Assembly (NCBI RefSeq): GCF_019510245.1
Contig: NZ_JAEKKT010000200.1
Span: 1 to 32,384, forward strand
Origin: Streptomyces sp.
GTDB lineage: Bacteria; Actinomycetota; Actinomycetes; Streptomycetales; Streptomycetaceae
Length of the DNA: 32,384 nucleotides
Reading direction: 5' to 3'
In this document: positions 8,193 through 15,823 of the stretch, piece by piece
Layout of the letters: each line of letters starts with the position of its first letter
Numbering within the stretch: the stretch's first letter is position 1
The notes under the pieces: model-generated
What the model was told of the DNA's origin: nothing
Seen by the model: only the letters and a program-made list of their open reading frames with translations
The model's database searches: none
Made by a program: the position numbers and the translations under genes

Positions 8193-8333
8193 GCCGGGTA
8201 CTCCCCCTCCACGTCGTACCGGAACGCGTAGCAGTACGACGGTAGCCGTGCTGGTTCCCGCGCGGGCGCGGTGTGGTGACTCGACATCAGGGAAACGCAA
8301 CCTCGGAGCGGGGGAAAGGGAGGCGCAGGTCGG

Positions 8334-8642
8334 CTAGACGGCCATGCCGTACACGATGGTGAACAGGGTGCCGAGGGAGCCGATGATGAAGACTCCGGTC
8401 AGTCCGGCGATGATGAGGCCCTTGCCCTGTTCGGCGCTGAAGGTGTCGCGGAGGGCCGTGGCGCCGATGCGCTGTTTGGCGGCACCCCAGACGGCGATGC
8501 CGAGGCAGAGCAGGATGGCGACGGCCATGACCACCTGGATCATCGTCTTCGCTTCGTTGCCCAGGCTGCCGAAGGGGCCCCAGTCCGGAGCGATTCCGCC
8601 GATGATGGTGTTGATGTCACCCTTGTCGGCTGCAAGGAACAT
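8334..8642 (-). CDS. Small two-helix membrane protein, VirB2/TrbC pilin-like
   Basis: 102 aa from ATG at 8642; a GTG six bases earlier is an alternative, and GGTGA lies close to the ATG. Two hydrophobic helices at about 31-53 and 76-100 are joined by a short charged loop (AAKQRIG...RDTFSAEQGKG). This is the size and topology of VirB2/TrbC pilin subunits, though there is no evident cleaved signal peptide. It is the first gene of the T4SS-like operon and is separated by about 140 bases from the next gene, a gap wide enough for extra expression control, as pilin genes often need. It is a hypothetical protein by sequence alone; the pilin-like role is inferred from topology and context. Confidence 0.68.
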   Translation of the reverse strand: MFLAADKGDINTIIGGIAPDWGPFGSLGNEAKTMIQVVMAVAILLCLGIAVWGAAKQRIGATALRDTFSAEQGKGLIIAGLTGVFIIGSLGTLFTIVYGMAV

Positions 8643-8995
8643 GTAAGTCACCGCCCCTGGTGGGTAGTTCTGTCCGCCCCTGCCCGGTGCAGAGGTCACG
8701 CATCATTCTCGCCGACAACGCCGCCGGAGTATGTCGACTTGACGTCATTGATTGGCGGGTTTCGTACGAAGGGGTCGTACGGTCACTCTGTGTATCACGG
8801 CAGGTCACGCCGGGCAATGAGGCCTGGGCGGAACCTGCGGTGTAGTTCCGTCGTTGTGCCCTTTTACGGCCTGACGGGGTTTTTGACGGCCAGTCGGGTG
8901 AACCCACCGTCCCGATGTTCTCATGACGAACGGGCCGCGGCTGGTTGCCGCGACCCGTGAGACCCGCCGGAGAGAGAAGCCGGACAGGAGCCGGA
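8643..8995. other. Intergenic region upstream of the T4SS-like operon
   Basis: A 353-base gap without a credible gene. It should hold the promoter of the minus-strand operon that begins at 8642, but no convincing -35/-10 pair was found. It contains two perfect short palindromes, TTCGTACGAA at 8761-8770 and TGACGTCA at 8740-8747, which are possible protein-binding sites, and the hairpin listed separately at 8930-8958. Confidence 0.5.
8930..8958 (-). terminator. Probable terminator of the first S53 protease gene
   Basis: A 12-bp stem with one mismatch (ACGGGCCGCGGC with GCCGCGACCCGT) and a 5-base loop begins 38 bases beyond the stop codon at 8996. There is no U-rich tail on the minus strand. 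It resembles in sequence the stronger hairpin after the second protease gene, so a shared origin is likely. Confidence 0.6.
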
Positions 8996-10303
8996 CTAGT
9001 TGGCGAAGGCGGTGATGCCCTCGGGGGTGCCCCAGCCGGTCGGACCGTCGTAACCGGTGGTGGCGGTGCAGTAGTACGAGACGGAGCAGGAGCCGTTGTT
9101 GCCGCTCGTCACGTCGTTGAGGTACGAGGTGCCCGCGTAGTCGTACGGGTACTGGGCGGGGTAGGTGCCGCTGGCCGGGTTGCCGGCGAGGGCGTAGACG
9201 CCGGCGATGATCGGCGCGGAGACGCTGGTGCCGCCGAAGGTGTACCAGCCGGCGGTGACGCCGTAGGAGTCGTAGACGGAGACGCCGGTCGCCGGGTCGG
9301 CCACCGCGGAGACGTCGGAGATCATGCGCTTGGTGCAGCTGGTGTCGGTCTGCCAGCTGGGCTTGGCGTCGTAGGCGGAGCAGCCGGAGCCGGTGCCCTC
9401 GGTGGAGCTGGTCTTCCAGACGGTCTCGGTCCAGCCGCGGGTGGTGGAGGACGTGGACAGCTTGGTGCCGCCGACCGAGGTCACGTAGCGGGAGGCGGCC
9501 GGGTACTCGGCGCCGTAAGCGCTGTCACCGGCGGAGACGGTGATGGCGACACCTGTGTGGTTGAAGTACGAGGAGTCGTACGAGGTGTCCGAGGAGGACT
9601 CGCTGCCGCCGTAGCTGTTGGACACGAACTTCGCGCCCAGGGTGACCGCCTCGTTCACCGCTGTGCCGAGGTTGGCCATGGTGGCGCTGGTGGCCTCGAC
9701 GAGCAGGATCTTGCAGTTCGGGCAGATCGCGGAGGCCATGTCGAGGTCGAGGGAGATCTCCTCGGACCAGCCGGCGTCGGAGGAGGGCAGCGAGGTGGTG
9801 GAGCCGGTCTGGCTGACCTTCTTGAAGCAGCCGTTGGCCGTGGTGCAGGCGGAGAGGCCGTAGTACGAGCGGTAGGTCGCGAGGTCGGACTCGGCGTTCG
9901 GGTCGTTGTACGCGTCGACGATCGCGATGGTCTCGCCCGAGCCGTTGGAGGCGGCGGCGGAGGTGAGGCCGTAGGCCGACCGGAGGTTGGTCGGGCTGTA
10001 GCCGGAGGGGGTGGACGCGTCGGCGGCCTTGGGGGTGATGCCGGTCTTCGCGGCCTGCTGCTTCTGGTAGGCGGTGAGACCGCCGGTGACGCGGTAGGAG
10101 TTGCAGGCCAGTTCGCCCTTGTGCTTGGGGGTGGCACAGGGGGTCGCGGTGTAGGTCACCTTGGACGACGCCGAGGGTGCCGCGTCGGCCTGGACGGCGG
10201 TGCCGAGGCCGGCGAACACCAGCGCGGCCGTGGCCGCTGCGGCGGCGCCGATGCGGCGCCAGCTGCGGCGGGCGGACGGTCTGTTGGGGGGAGTGGAACG
10301 CAT
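8996..10303 (-). CDS. Secreted sedolisin-family (S53) serine-carboxyl protease, copy 1
   Basis: 435 aa from ATG at 10303 (AGGAGG eight bases upstream). A twin-Arg-like, Ala-rich signal peptide spans about 1-42. The mature domain seems to start near YSPTNLRSAYGL (~102). The S53 catalytic set is visible: E182 and D186 in EEISLD, oxyanion D260 in SAGDS, and nucleophile S360 in FGGTSVSAP. C-terminal calcium-site motifs follow as NDVTSGNNG and GYDGPTGWGTPEG. S53 enzymes are secreted endo- or tripeptidyl-peptidases, usually acid-active, with a subtilisin-like fold. The pro-region between signal peptide and mature domain is only about 60 residues, far shorter than the ~150-200 of classical kumamolisin-type precursors. 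It lies in tandem with a close paralogue at 10727-12100, and both share an upstream palindrome. Confidence 0.92.
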   Translation of the reverse strand: MRSTPPNRPSARRSWRRIGAAAAATAALVFAGLGTAVQADAAPSASSKVTYTATPCATPKHKGELACNSYRVTGGLTAYQKQQAAKTGITPKAADASTPSGYSPTNLRSAYGLTSAAASNGSGETIAIVDAYNDPNAESDLATYRSYYGLSACTTANGCFKKVSQTGSTTSLPSSDAGWSEEISLDLDMASAICPNCKILLVEATSATMANLGTAVNEAVTLGAKFVSNSYGGSESSSDTSYDSSYFNHTGVAITVSAGDSAYGAEYPAASRYVTSVGGTKLSTSSTTRGWTETVWKTSSTEGTGSGCSAYDAKPSWQTDTSCTKRMISDVSAVADPATGVSVYDSYGVTAGWYTFGGTSVSAPIIAGVYALAGNPASGTYPAQYPYDYAGTSYLNDVTSGNNGSCSVSYYCTATTGYDGPTGWGTPEGITAFAN

Positions 10304-10400
10304 ACGTGCAGCCTCCTGAGTTCCGGTACTGGGGTTGGAACAGGGGCGGTGCGGGTGCGAGCTGGTGCGTTCGCCGTCGGTACGGGTTCCCCGGCGGCGG

Positions 10401-10472
10401 GGCGGCGGCCCGCGAAGAGAATCCTTTGTTGAGTACGTGACAACAAGGGGCTGCTGGAATCCTGACTTCCGC
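10401..10472 (-). promoter_or_regulatory. Conserved palindromic upstream element of S53 copy 1
   Basis: At 10426-10446 an inverted repeat TTGTTG/CAACAA flanks nine bases containing GTACG. Ten bases further from the gene lies GGAATCCTGACTTCCGC (10456-10472). On the gene side is GGCGGCGGCCCGCGA (10401-10415). All three parts recur in the same order upstream of the second S53 gene. It lies about 125 bases before the start codon and is probably a promoter/operator; the bound protein is unknown. Confidence 0.55.
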
Positions 10473-10603
10473 ATTGCCGAACGAGGCCTTCGCGTGACCC
10501 TTCGATGGCCGCCCGTTGTCCTGCGGGTGACGGCTGCTTGACTCAACTCACAGGAAATGCACGGGAGTTGCAAAGGGCATGGAACCGGCGTCACCGGGGA
10601 CGC

Positions 10604-10637
10604 GAAAAACGGGCCACGGCCGGATGCCGTGGCCCGT
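10604..10637 (-). terminator. Intrinsic terminator of the second S53 protease gene
   Basis: A perfect 12-bp stem (ACGGGCCACGGC with GCCGTGGCCCGT), loop CGGAT, is followed on the minus strand by a run of five T (plus-strand A run 10605-10609). It lies about 90 bases beyond the stop at 10727. Together with the palindromic element it fills the 423-base gap between the two protease genes, so they are separate transcription units. Confidence 0.85.
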
Positions 10638-10726
10638 CTCTCTTTCCCTGCCGCCGAGGGGACCCCACGTCCCCCTCACGGTGGCGGCTCCCCGTGACCC
10701 GACGGGGAGGTCAATCGGCGAAGGGC

Positions 10727-12100
10727 TCAGCCGGTGAAGGCGTCGGTCCCCTCGGGGGTGCCCCAGCCGGTCGGGCCGTCGTAGCCGGACGTGGCGGTGC
10801 AGTAGTACGAGACGGAGCAGGAGCCGTTGTTGCCGCTCGTCACGTCGTTGAGGGCGGAGGTGCCGGCCGCGGCGTACGGGTACTCGGCCGGGTAGTCGCT
10901 GCTGCCCGGGGTGCCGGCGAGGGCGTAGACCGAGGCGATGAGCGGCGAGGAGGCGCTGGTGCCGCCGTAGGTGTTCCAGCCGGTGCCGTCGGAGCCGTAG
11001 GAGTCGTAGACGGAGACGCCGGTGGCGGGGTCGGCGACGGCGGAGACGTCGGAGATCATGCGCTTGGAGCAGCTGGTGTCGGTCTGCCAGCTGGGCTTGG
11101 CGTCGTAGGCGGAGCAGCCGGAGCCGGTGCCCTCGGTGCTCGACGTCTTCCAGACCGACTCGGTCCAGCCGCGGCTGTTGGAGGAGGTCTTCAGGGCGGT
11201 GCCGCCGACGGCGGTCACGTACCGGGAGGCGGCCGGGTACTCGGCGCCGTAGCCCTCGTCACCGGCGCTCGCGGTGATGGCCACGCCCGCGTGCTTGTAG
11301 TACGAGGTGTCGTACGTGGTGTCCGAGGACGACTCGGAGCCGCCGTAGCTGTTCGACACGAACTTCGCGCCCAGCTTGACGGCCTCGTTCACCGCCGTGC
11401 CCAGGTTGGCGTCGGAGGCCGACTTCGCCTCGACGAGCAGGATGTTGCAGTTCGGGCAGGTCGCGCTGACCATGTCGAGGTCGAGGGACTCCTCGCCGGC
11501 CCAGCCGCTGTCGGCGGAGGGGAGGGAGGTCGTGGAGCCCGTCTGGGAGACCTTCTTGAAGCAGCCGTTGTCGGTCGTGCAGTCCGACAGGCCGTAGTAC
11601 GAGCGGTAGGTCGCCAGGTCTTCCTCGGCGTTCGGGTCGTCGTAGGCGTCGACGATGGCGACGGTCTCGCCCGAGCCGTTGGAGGCGGCGGCGTCGGTCA
11701 GGCCGTAGGCGGACTGGATGTCGCTCGGGCCGTATCCGGTGGGGGAGTCGGAGGCGGCGTTCGGCTTGACGGTCTTCGGCGCGACCCCCTTGAGGGCGGC
11801 CTGCCGCTCCATGAAGGCGGTGGTGCCGCCGGTGACCCGCAGGGCGTTGCAGGCGGCGTAGCCCTTCTTCGGGGTGGCGCCGCAGCCGGCCTTCTCGTAC
11901 CGGACGTGGGCCTTCGCGACCTGGGCGGCGATGGCCTTGGCGCTGACCTTGTGGGCCGCGGTGGTGGTCGCGGTGGCCGCGCTGGCGTGGGCCGCGGTGC
12001 CGAAGCCGGCGACCAGGAGCGCGGCGGTGGCCGCGGCCGCGGAGCCCATCCGGCGCCATCTGCCGGCTATGTGGGGGGAGTTGGGGGTGGTCGTACGCAA
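10727..12100 (-). CDS. Secreted sedolisin-family (S53) serine-carboxyl protease, copy 2
   Basis: 457 aa from TTG at 12100, with AGGAGG seven bases upstream in the same context as copy 1. The signal peptide is about 1-41. Catalytic residues match copy 1: E203 and D207 in EESLD, D281 in SAGDEG and S382 in YGGTSASSP, with the same calcium-site motifs at the C terminus. The catalytic domain is nearly colinear with copy 1 with long identical blocks, while the pro-region differs, being about 20 residues longer and Ala/Lys-rich (AHKVSAKAIAAQVAKAHVRYEK). The pair therefore arose by tandem duplication followed by divergence mainly in the pro-region. Cysteine pairs near CGATPKKGYAAC and CTTDNGC are kept in both. 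Extracellular protein digestion is the likely role. Confidence 0.92.
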   Translation of the reverse strand: MRTTTPNSPHIAGRWRRMGSAAAATAALLVAGFGTAAHASAATATTTAAHKVSAKAIAAQVAKAHVRYEKAGCGATPKKGYAACNALRVTGGTTAFMERQAALKGVAPKTVKPNAASDSPTGYGPSDIQSAYGLTDAAASNGSGETVAIVDAYDDPNAEEDLATYRSYYGLSDCTTDNGCFKKVSQTGSTTSLPSADSGWAGEESLDLDMVSATCPNCNILLVEAKSASDANLGTAVNEAVKLGAKFVSNSYGGSESSSDTTYDTSYYKHAGVAITASAGDEGYGAEYPAASRYVTAVGGTALKTSSNSRGWTESVWKTSSTEGTGSGCSAYDAKPSWQTDTSCSKRMISDVSAVADPATGVSVYDSYGSDGTGWNTYGGTSASSPLIASVYALAGTPGSSDYPAEYPYAAAGTSALNDVTSGNNGSCSVSYYCTATSGYDGPTGWGTPEGTDAFTG

Positions 12101-12173
12101 CGTACAGCCTCCTGGGAGGGGTTCGGACAGAGGCCTGCGGGTGGGGGACCACCGGTGTCGTCGCCGGTGGGGG

Positions 12174-12246
12174 CGGCGGCCCGCGACGAACCATCCCCTT
12201 GTTGAGTACGCGACAACAAGGTGGGTTTCGGAATCCTGACTTCCGC
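12174..12246 (-). promoter_or_regulatory. Conserved palindromic upstream element of S53 copy 2
   Basis: A perfect 8-bp inverted repeat CCTTGTTG/CAACAAGG with a nine-base centre containing GTACG (12197-12221), then GGAATCCTGACTTCCGC at 12230-12246, and GGCGGCGGCCCGCGA at 12174-12188. It matches the element upstream of copy 1 in order and spacing, whereas the transcribed leaders between element and start codon align poorly. It is a likely shared control site for both proteases. Confidence 0.58.
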
Positions 12247-12396
12247 GTTACTGAAGGGCGGGAAGGGCTTACTGATCAATGGGGCCCGGATGGCCGGAAG
12301 TTGGGGTTCGGTTGACCTGAAGCTCCCGTGGGGCGGGGCTCAATGCGCGTTGATCGGGGCGTACCGAGCCGCCGCGGGGCTCGAACGGGCCCTGGG

Positions 12397-12990
12397 TCAG
12401 CGGGGCTTGAGGCCGTGCAGGAGAAGGTGGATGTGCTGGTCCAGGCCGGCCAGCACCGCGTCCGGCCGGAGGGTGCCGTTGGTGGCCAGTACGGCCAGGC
12501 CGTGGATGCCGGCCGCGGCCGCGAACATGACGGCCTCCGGGTCGCCCGCGACGATCTCGCCGCGCCGCTGTGCGTCGGTGACCAGTTGGACGAAGTGGCC
12601 CATGGAGTGTTCCGCGGCGGTGGCCAGTTCGGGGTCGATGTCCGGGTCGTGCTTGCGGGAGTACATCAGCTCCAGCAGCTCGGGGTTTTGGATGGCGAAG
12701 GTGACGTAGGCACGGGCGAGTGCGGTGATGCGCGGTTCGAGGGGGGCCTCCGGGCGGTCCGTGGAGTCCAGGGTCTGGTTCAGGCGCTGGAACCCGCTCG
12801 CGGCGAGCGCGTCCAGCAGGGCCTGCTTGTCCTTGAAGTGCCGGCCGGGGGCGGCGTGGCTCACCCCGATGTCGCGGGCCAGTTCGCGCAGGGACAGGGC
12901 GCCGCTGCCCTTCTCGCGCAGGGTGCGCTCGGCGCTGGCGAGCAGGGCGGCGCGCAGGTCTCCATGGTGGTAGGGGCGGCTTTGCGACAT
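12397..12990 (-). CDS. TetR/AcrR-family transcriptional regulator (WHG-domain type)
   Basis: 197 aa from ATG at 12990. An in-frame ATG at 12999 is possible, but TACGAT lies seven bases before the 12990 ATG, suiting a leaderless transcript, and the conserved N-terminal YHHGDLRAALLASAER follows directly. The helix-turn-helix is LSLRELARDIGVSHAAPGRHF at about 33-53. YHHGDLR is typical of TetR regulators with the C-terminal WHG-type ligand domain; here the C-terminal ~130 residues are helical and would bind an unknown ligand. It is divergent from the SDR gene at 13054, and two dyads lie between them, so it probably represses both itself and that gene. Confidence 0.9.
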   Translation of the reverse strand: MSQSRPYHHGDLRAALLASAERTLREKGSGALSLRELARDIGVSHAAPGRHFKDKQALLDALAASGFQRLNQTLDSTDRPEAPLEPRITALARAYVTFAIQNPELLELMYSRKHDPDIDPELATAAEHSMGHFVQLVTDAQRRGEIVAGDPEAVMFAAAAGIHGLAVLATNGTLRPDAVLAGLDQHIHLLLHGLKPR

Positions 12991-13009
12991 GCGGGTCATC
13001 GTATCCCGA

Positions 13010-13044
13010 TGTTGTCGTTGACAGCATTGTTGTCGACGTCTACA
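13010..13044. promoter_or_regulatory. Tandem TetR operator dyads
   Basis: Two 17-bp imperfect palindromes in tandem: TGTTGTC-N3-GACAGCA at 13010-13026 and TGTTGTC-N3-GTCTACA at 13028-13044. The left arm is identical in both and they start 18 bp apart. They overlap the -35, spacer and -10 of the rightward promoter and lie just upstream of the tetR start, the expected geometry for a repressor of a divergent pair. The match to this TetR is inferred from position. Confidence 0.65.
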
Positions 13045-13046
13045 TT
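13018..13046 (+). promoter_or_regulatory. Near-consensus housekeeping-type promoter of the SDR gene
   Basis: TTGACA at 13018-13023, a 17-base spacer, and TACATT at 13041-13046. The expected start point, seven or eight bases downstream, is the A of the ATG at 13054, so the transcript should be leaderless. The perfect -35 suggests strong transcription once repression is lifted. Confidence 0.75.
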
Positions 13047-13053
13047 GGCGGGC

Positions 13054-13962
13054 ATGGCTGAGAAGAAGCACAAATGGAACGTTTCCGACCTCCCAGGTCT
13101 CTCCGGACGTACGGCCGTGGTCACCGGCGCCAACAGCGGCCTCGGCCTCACGGCCGCGGACGCGCTGGCCCGGGCCGGTGCGCACGTGGTGCTGGCGGTA
13201 CGGGACCCGGAGCGCGGGCGGGCGGTCGCGGCGCGGGTGAACGGCAGCACCGAGGTCCGCCGCCTGGACCTGGCCGACCTGTCCTCGGTCCGGGAGTTCG
13301 CCGCGGGCTGGGACCGCCCGCTGGATCTCCTGGTCAACAACGCCGGCGTGATGATGCTCCCGGAGCTGCGCACCAAGGACGGCTTCGAGATGCAGTTCGG
13401 CACGAACCACCTGGGCCACTTCGCGCTGACCAACCTGCTGCTGCCCTACCTCACGGACCGTGTGGTCACGGTCTCCTCGAGCCTGCACCGGAGCGGCGAC
13501 GGAGTGATCCACTTCGAGAACCTGAACCTCGAGGGCATCTACAACCCGACCCGCGCCTACTCCCAGTCCAAGCTGGCGAACCTGTTGTTCGTGCTGGAAC
13601 TCCAGCGCCGGCTGACGGAGGCCGGCTCCCGCGTCCGCGCCCTCGCCGCCCACCCCGGCTACGCGGCCACCAACCTGCAGAGCCACGCCGCCAACCCGCT
13701 GGCCCGCCTGGGCATGCGGCTCGGCAACCGCCTCGTCGCCCAGGACGACCGCGCGGGCACCCTCCCCACGCTGTACGCGGCGACCCAGGACCTGCCGGGC
13801 GCGAGCTATGTCGGCCCGGACGGCCTGGGCGAGATGCGGGGCGCGCCGACCCTGGTCGGCCGCAGCGCGGCGGCGAGCGACCCGGCGGCGGCCCGCAGGC
13901 TGTGGACGCTGTCGGAGGAGATGACGGGGGTGACCTGGCCGCTCGGGGTGGGGGCCGTGTGA
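13054..13962 (+). CDS. Short-chain dehydrogenase/reductase (retinol-dehydrogenase-like)
   Basis: 302 aa. ATG at 13054 is chosen because it sits at the predicted transcription start and the Rossmann motif follows at the usual distance; the frame upstream runs antisense through tetR. The cofactor motif TGANSGLG is at 24-31, NNAG at 95-98, Ser in TVSSSLH (~141-143), and YSQSK with Y169 and K173. After the active site the sequence RALAAHPGYAATNL (HPG) is typical of the extended SDR group that includes retinol dehydrogenase/WWOX-like enzymes. The cofactor is probably NADP(H), and the substrate is unknown. It is controlled by the divergent TetR gene, and a second, unrelated-type SDR follows 114 bases downstream. 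Confidence 0.92.
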   Translation: MAEKKHKWNVSDLPGLSGRTAVVTGANSGLGLTAADALARAGAHVVLAVRDPERGRAVAARVNGSTEVRRLDLADLSSVREFAAGWDRPLDLLVNNAGVMMLPELRTKDGFEMQFGTNHLGHFALTNLLLPYLTDRVVTVSSSLHRSGDGVIHFENLNLEGIYNPTRAYSQSKLANLLFVLELQRRLTEAGSRVRALAAHPGYAATNLQSHAANPLARLGMRLGNRLVAQDDRAGTLPTLYAATQDLPGASYVGPDGLGEMRGAPTLVGRSAAASDPAAARRLWTLSEEMTGVTWPLGVGAV

Positions 13963-14076
13963 ACACCGCATGCCCGGGATGACCGCCCAGTCTCCGGACG
14001 CCCGGCGGACCCCTCGCGGCACCCCGATACGGTGAGCGGATACGACGGACACGACGGCTCTCCGGGAGGTGGCCGG

Positions 14077-14844
14077 ATGAGCGGCGGCGCCGTGGACTTC
14101 ACGCTCGGCGGGCGTACGGCCCTGGTGACCGGCTCCGTGCGGGGGCTGGGCCTGGAGATGGCGCGAGGGCTGGCCGGCGCCGGTGCGCGGGTGGTCCTCA
14201 ACGGCCGGGACGCCGTCACGCTGGGGGAGGTGGTGGCGCGCCTGCGCGAGGACGACGGCCTGGACGTGACCGGCGCCGCCTTCGACGTCACCGACCGGGA
14301 GGCGGCCGAGGAGGCGGTGACCGCCCTCGGCGCGATCGACATCCTTGTCAACAACGTGGGCCACCGGGACCGCCGGGGCGTCGAGGAGATGGCGCCGGAC
14401 GAGCTGTCCGCGCTGCTCGACGTCCACCTGACGTCGGCGTACGCGCTGAGCCAGGCGGTCGCCCGGGGCCTGGCCGAGCGGGGCACCCCCGGCCGCATCA
14501 TCAACGTCTCCTCCGTCGTCGGCCAGCTCGGCCGCATCGGCGACGTCGCCTACGCCACGGCGAAGGCGGGCCTCGACGGCCTGACCCGGGCGCTCGCGGC
14601 CGACCTGGGCCCCAGCGGCACCACGGTCAACTCGGTGGCACCGGGCACCTTCGCCACCGACGTCAACGCGGAGTTCGCCGAGGACCCGGAGTGGGGCAGA
14701 TGGCTGCGGACCCGCACCGCACTCGGGCGCTGGGGCCGCCCGGCCGAGATCGCGGGCATCGTCGTCGTCCTGGCGAGCGACGCGGCGTCGTTCATCACGG
14801 GGCAGACGATCGCGGTGGACGGCGGGATGACCACGACGTTCTGA
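14077..14844 (+). CDS. Short-chain dehydrogenase/reductase (gluconate 5-dehydrogenase / 3-oxoacyl-ACP reductase type)
   Basis: 255 aa from ATG at 14077, which has GGGAGGTGG seven bases upstream; an in-frame GTG at 14032 lacks this. It is a classical SDR: TGSVRGLG at 18-25 (NAD(P) binding, with the Arg often seen in NADP-dependent members), NNVG at 92-95 in place of NNAG, catalytic S146, Y159 and K163 (YATAK), and the C-terminal ITGQTIAVDGGM that marks tetrameric classical SDRs. The likely reaction is reversible keto/hydroxyl conversion on a sugar acid or acyl substrate; this cannot be narrowed from sequence. It may be read through from the TetR-controlled SDR upstream, since no terminator separates them. 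Confidence 0.92.
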   Translation: MSGGAVDFTLGGRTALVTGSVRGLGLEMARGLAGAGARVVLNGRDAVTLGEVVARLREDDGLDVTGAAFDVTDREAAEEAVTALGAIDILVNNVGHRDRRGVEEMAPDELSALLDVHLTSAYALSQAVARGLAERGTPGRIINVSSVVGQLGRIGDVAYATAKAGLDGLTRALAADLGPSGTTVNSVAPGTFATDVNAEFAEDPEWGRWLRTRTALGRWGRPAEIAGIVVVLASDAASFITGQTIAVDGGMTTTF

Positions 14845-14877
14845 GGCCGCCCGGCGGGGTGAAACCGGCCGGAAGAG

Positions 14878-14916
14878 CGGTTCCCAGAAAAATCTCAGTG
14901 AAGTCGGGAACCGTTT
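14878..14916 (+). terminator. Possible weak terminator after the SDR pair
   Basis: A perfect 8-bp inverted repeat CGGTTCCC/GGGAACCG with a 20-base loop is followed by TTTCTC. It lies between the SDR stop (14844) and the protease start (14946), so it could equally be a leader hairpin of the protease mRNA. Confidence 0.4.
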
Positions 14917-14945
14917 CTCACCTTTGTGGGAGACAGTGGGCGCTG

Positions 14946-15719
14946 ATGAAGCGCACCTCACGCATCTCTGTCACCTCGCGACGCGTCGCGCTCTGCGTCG
15001 TCGTCGTGCTGGCCGCCACCTCGGCCTCCGTCGCGGCCGCCGACGAGGCCGCCGGGCCCTTCGGGGTGACCGCGGTGGTCGGATCCACCGCGGAGAGCGC
15101 GCGAGTCGGGGCGCTGTTCGGCGCCGACAAGGCCGGGAGCCTGTCCGGCAACCACTTCTGCACCGCCTCCGTCGTGCACAGCCCGCAGCGGGACCTCGTC
15201 GTCACCGCCGCCCACTGCATCGACGGGGAGGGCGACGCCACGGGGCTGGTGTTCGTGCCGGGATACCGGGACGGGCAGGCGCCGTACGGGGTGTGGAAGG
15301 TCGGGAAGCGGTACCTGCCCGACGGGTGGGCCCACGGGCAGAGCGAGGACAGCGACGTCGCCTTCGCCGTCGTGGACGAAAGAGACGGCAAGCGGGTCGA
15401 GGACGTGACCGGGAGCAACCGGTTCGCCGCCGGGGTGGCCACCGGCGCCACCGCGGTCACCGTCACCGGCTACCCCGACTCCCGTGAGGTGCCCGTCAGC
15501 TGCACCAACAAGCCCGTCGCCCGCGGCGCCACCCAACAGCGCATCGACTGCCCCGAGTTCACGGGCGGGACGAGCGGGAGCCCCTGGGTGAACGGGGACC
15601 ACGAGGTGGTCGGGGTCCTCGGCGGGCACGAGCAGGGCGGGGCGACCCCCGACATCTCGTACAGCGTCGTGCTCGGCCGGGAGGCCGCCGAGCTGTACAA
15701 GGACGCCACCGGTGACTGA
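14946..15719 (+). CDS. Secreted trypsin-like (S1-type) serine protease
   Basis: 257 aa from ATG at 14946; the open frame continues upstream but overlaps the SDR gene antisense-free region without conserved sequence. An N-terminal signal peptide (KRTSRISVTSRR then a hydrophobic core, cleavage near AAA-DE at ~31-33) directs secretion. The chymotrypsin-fold triad is visible: H90 in VTAAHC, D137 in SEDSDVAF and S210 in GGTSGSPW. Cysteines flank the His motif (C72, C91) and C186/C202 form a likely second pair. It resembles the secreted trypsin-like/V8-type enzymes common in Streptomyces. The ribosome site is weak (GTGGG five bases upstream). Together with the two S53 enzymes it forms a local group of extracellular proteases. 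Confidence 0.88.
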   Translation: MKRTSRISVTSRRVALCVVVVLAATSASVAAADEAAGPFGVTAVVGSTAESARVGALFGADKAGSLSGNHFCTASVVHSPQRDLVVTAAHCIDGEGDATGLVFVPGYRDGQAPYGVWKVGKRYLPDGWAHGQSEDSDVAFAVVDERDGKRVEDVTGSNRFAAGVATGATAVTVTGYPDSREVPVSCTNKPVARGATQQRIDCPEFTGGTSGSPWVNGDHEVVGVLGGHEQGGATPDISYSVVLGREAAELYKDATGD

Positions 15720-15823
15720 GACGGCCGACTGAGGGAGCGTCATGTGCGCCGTCTTCCTGTGAAATAGCGCCACTCTCGGCCGAAATGGCGTTGAACAGCC
15801 CTGACATGGGGGAGGGTTGGGGC

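Noticed and set aside
8891..8912. Single GTTCACCC-like unit on the minus strand upstream of the T4SS-like operon
   Set aside because: Only one PHO-type unit is present without an in-phase second repeat, and it lies about 260 bases from the first start codon.
8996..15719. Mobile genomic island
   Set aside because: No integrase, transposase, direct-repeat borders or base-composition change could be seen; only gene order suggests insertion, so it is kept as an inference about the VirB1-like gene.
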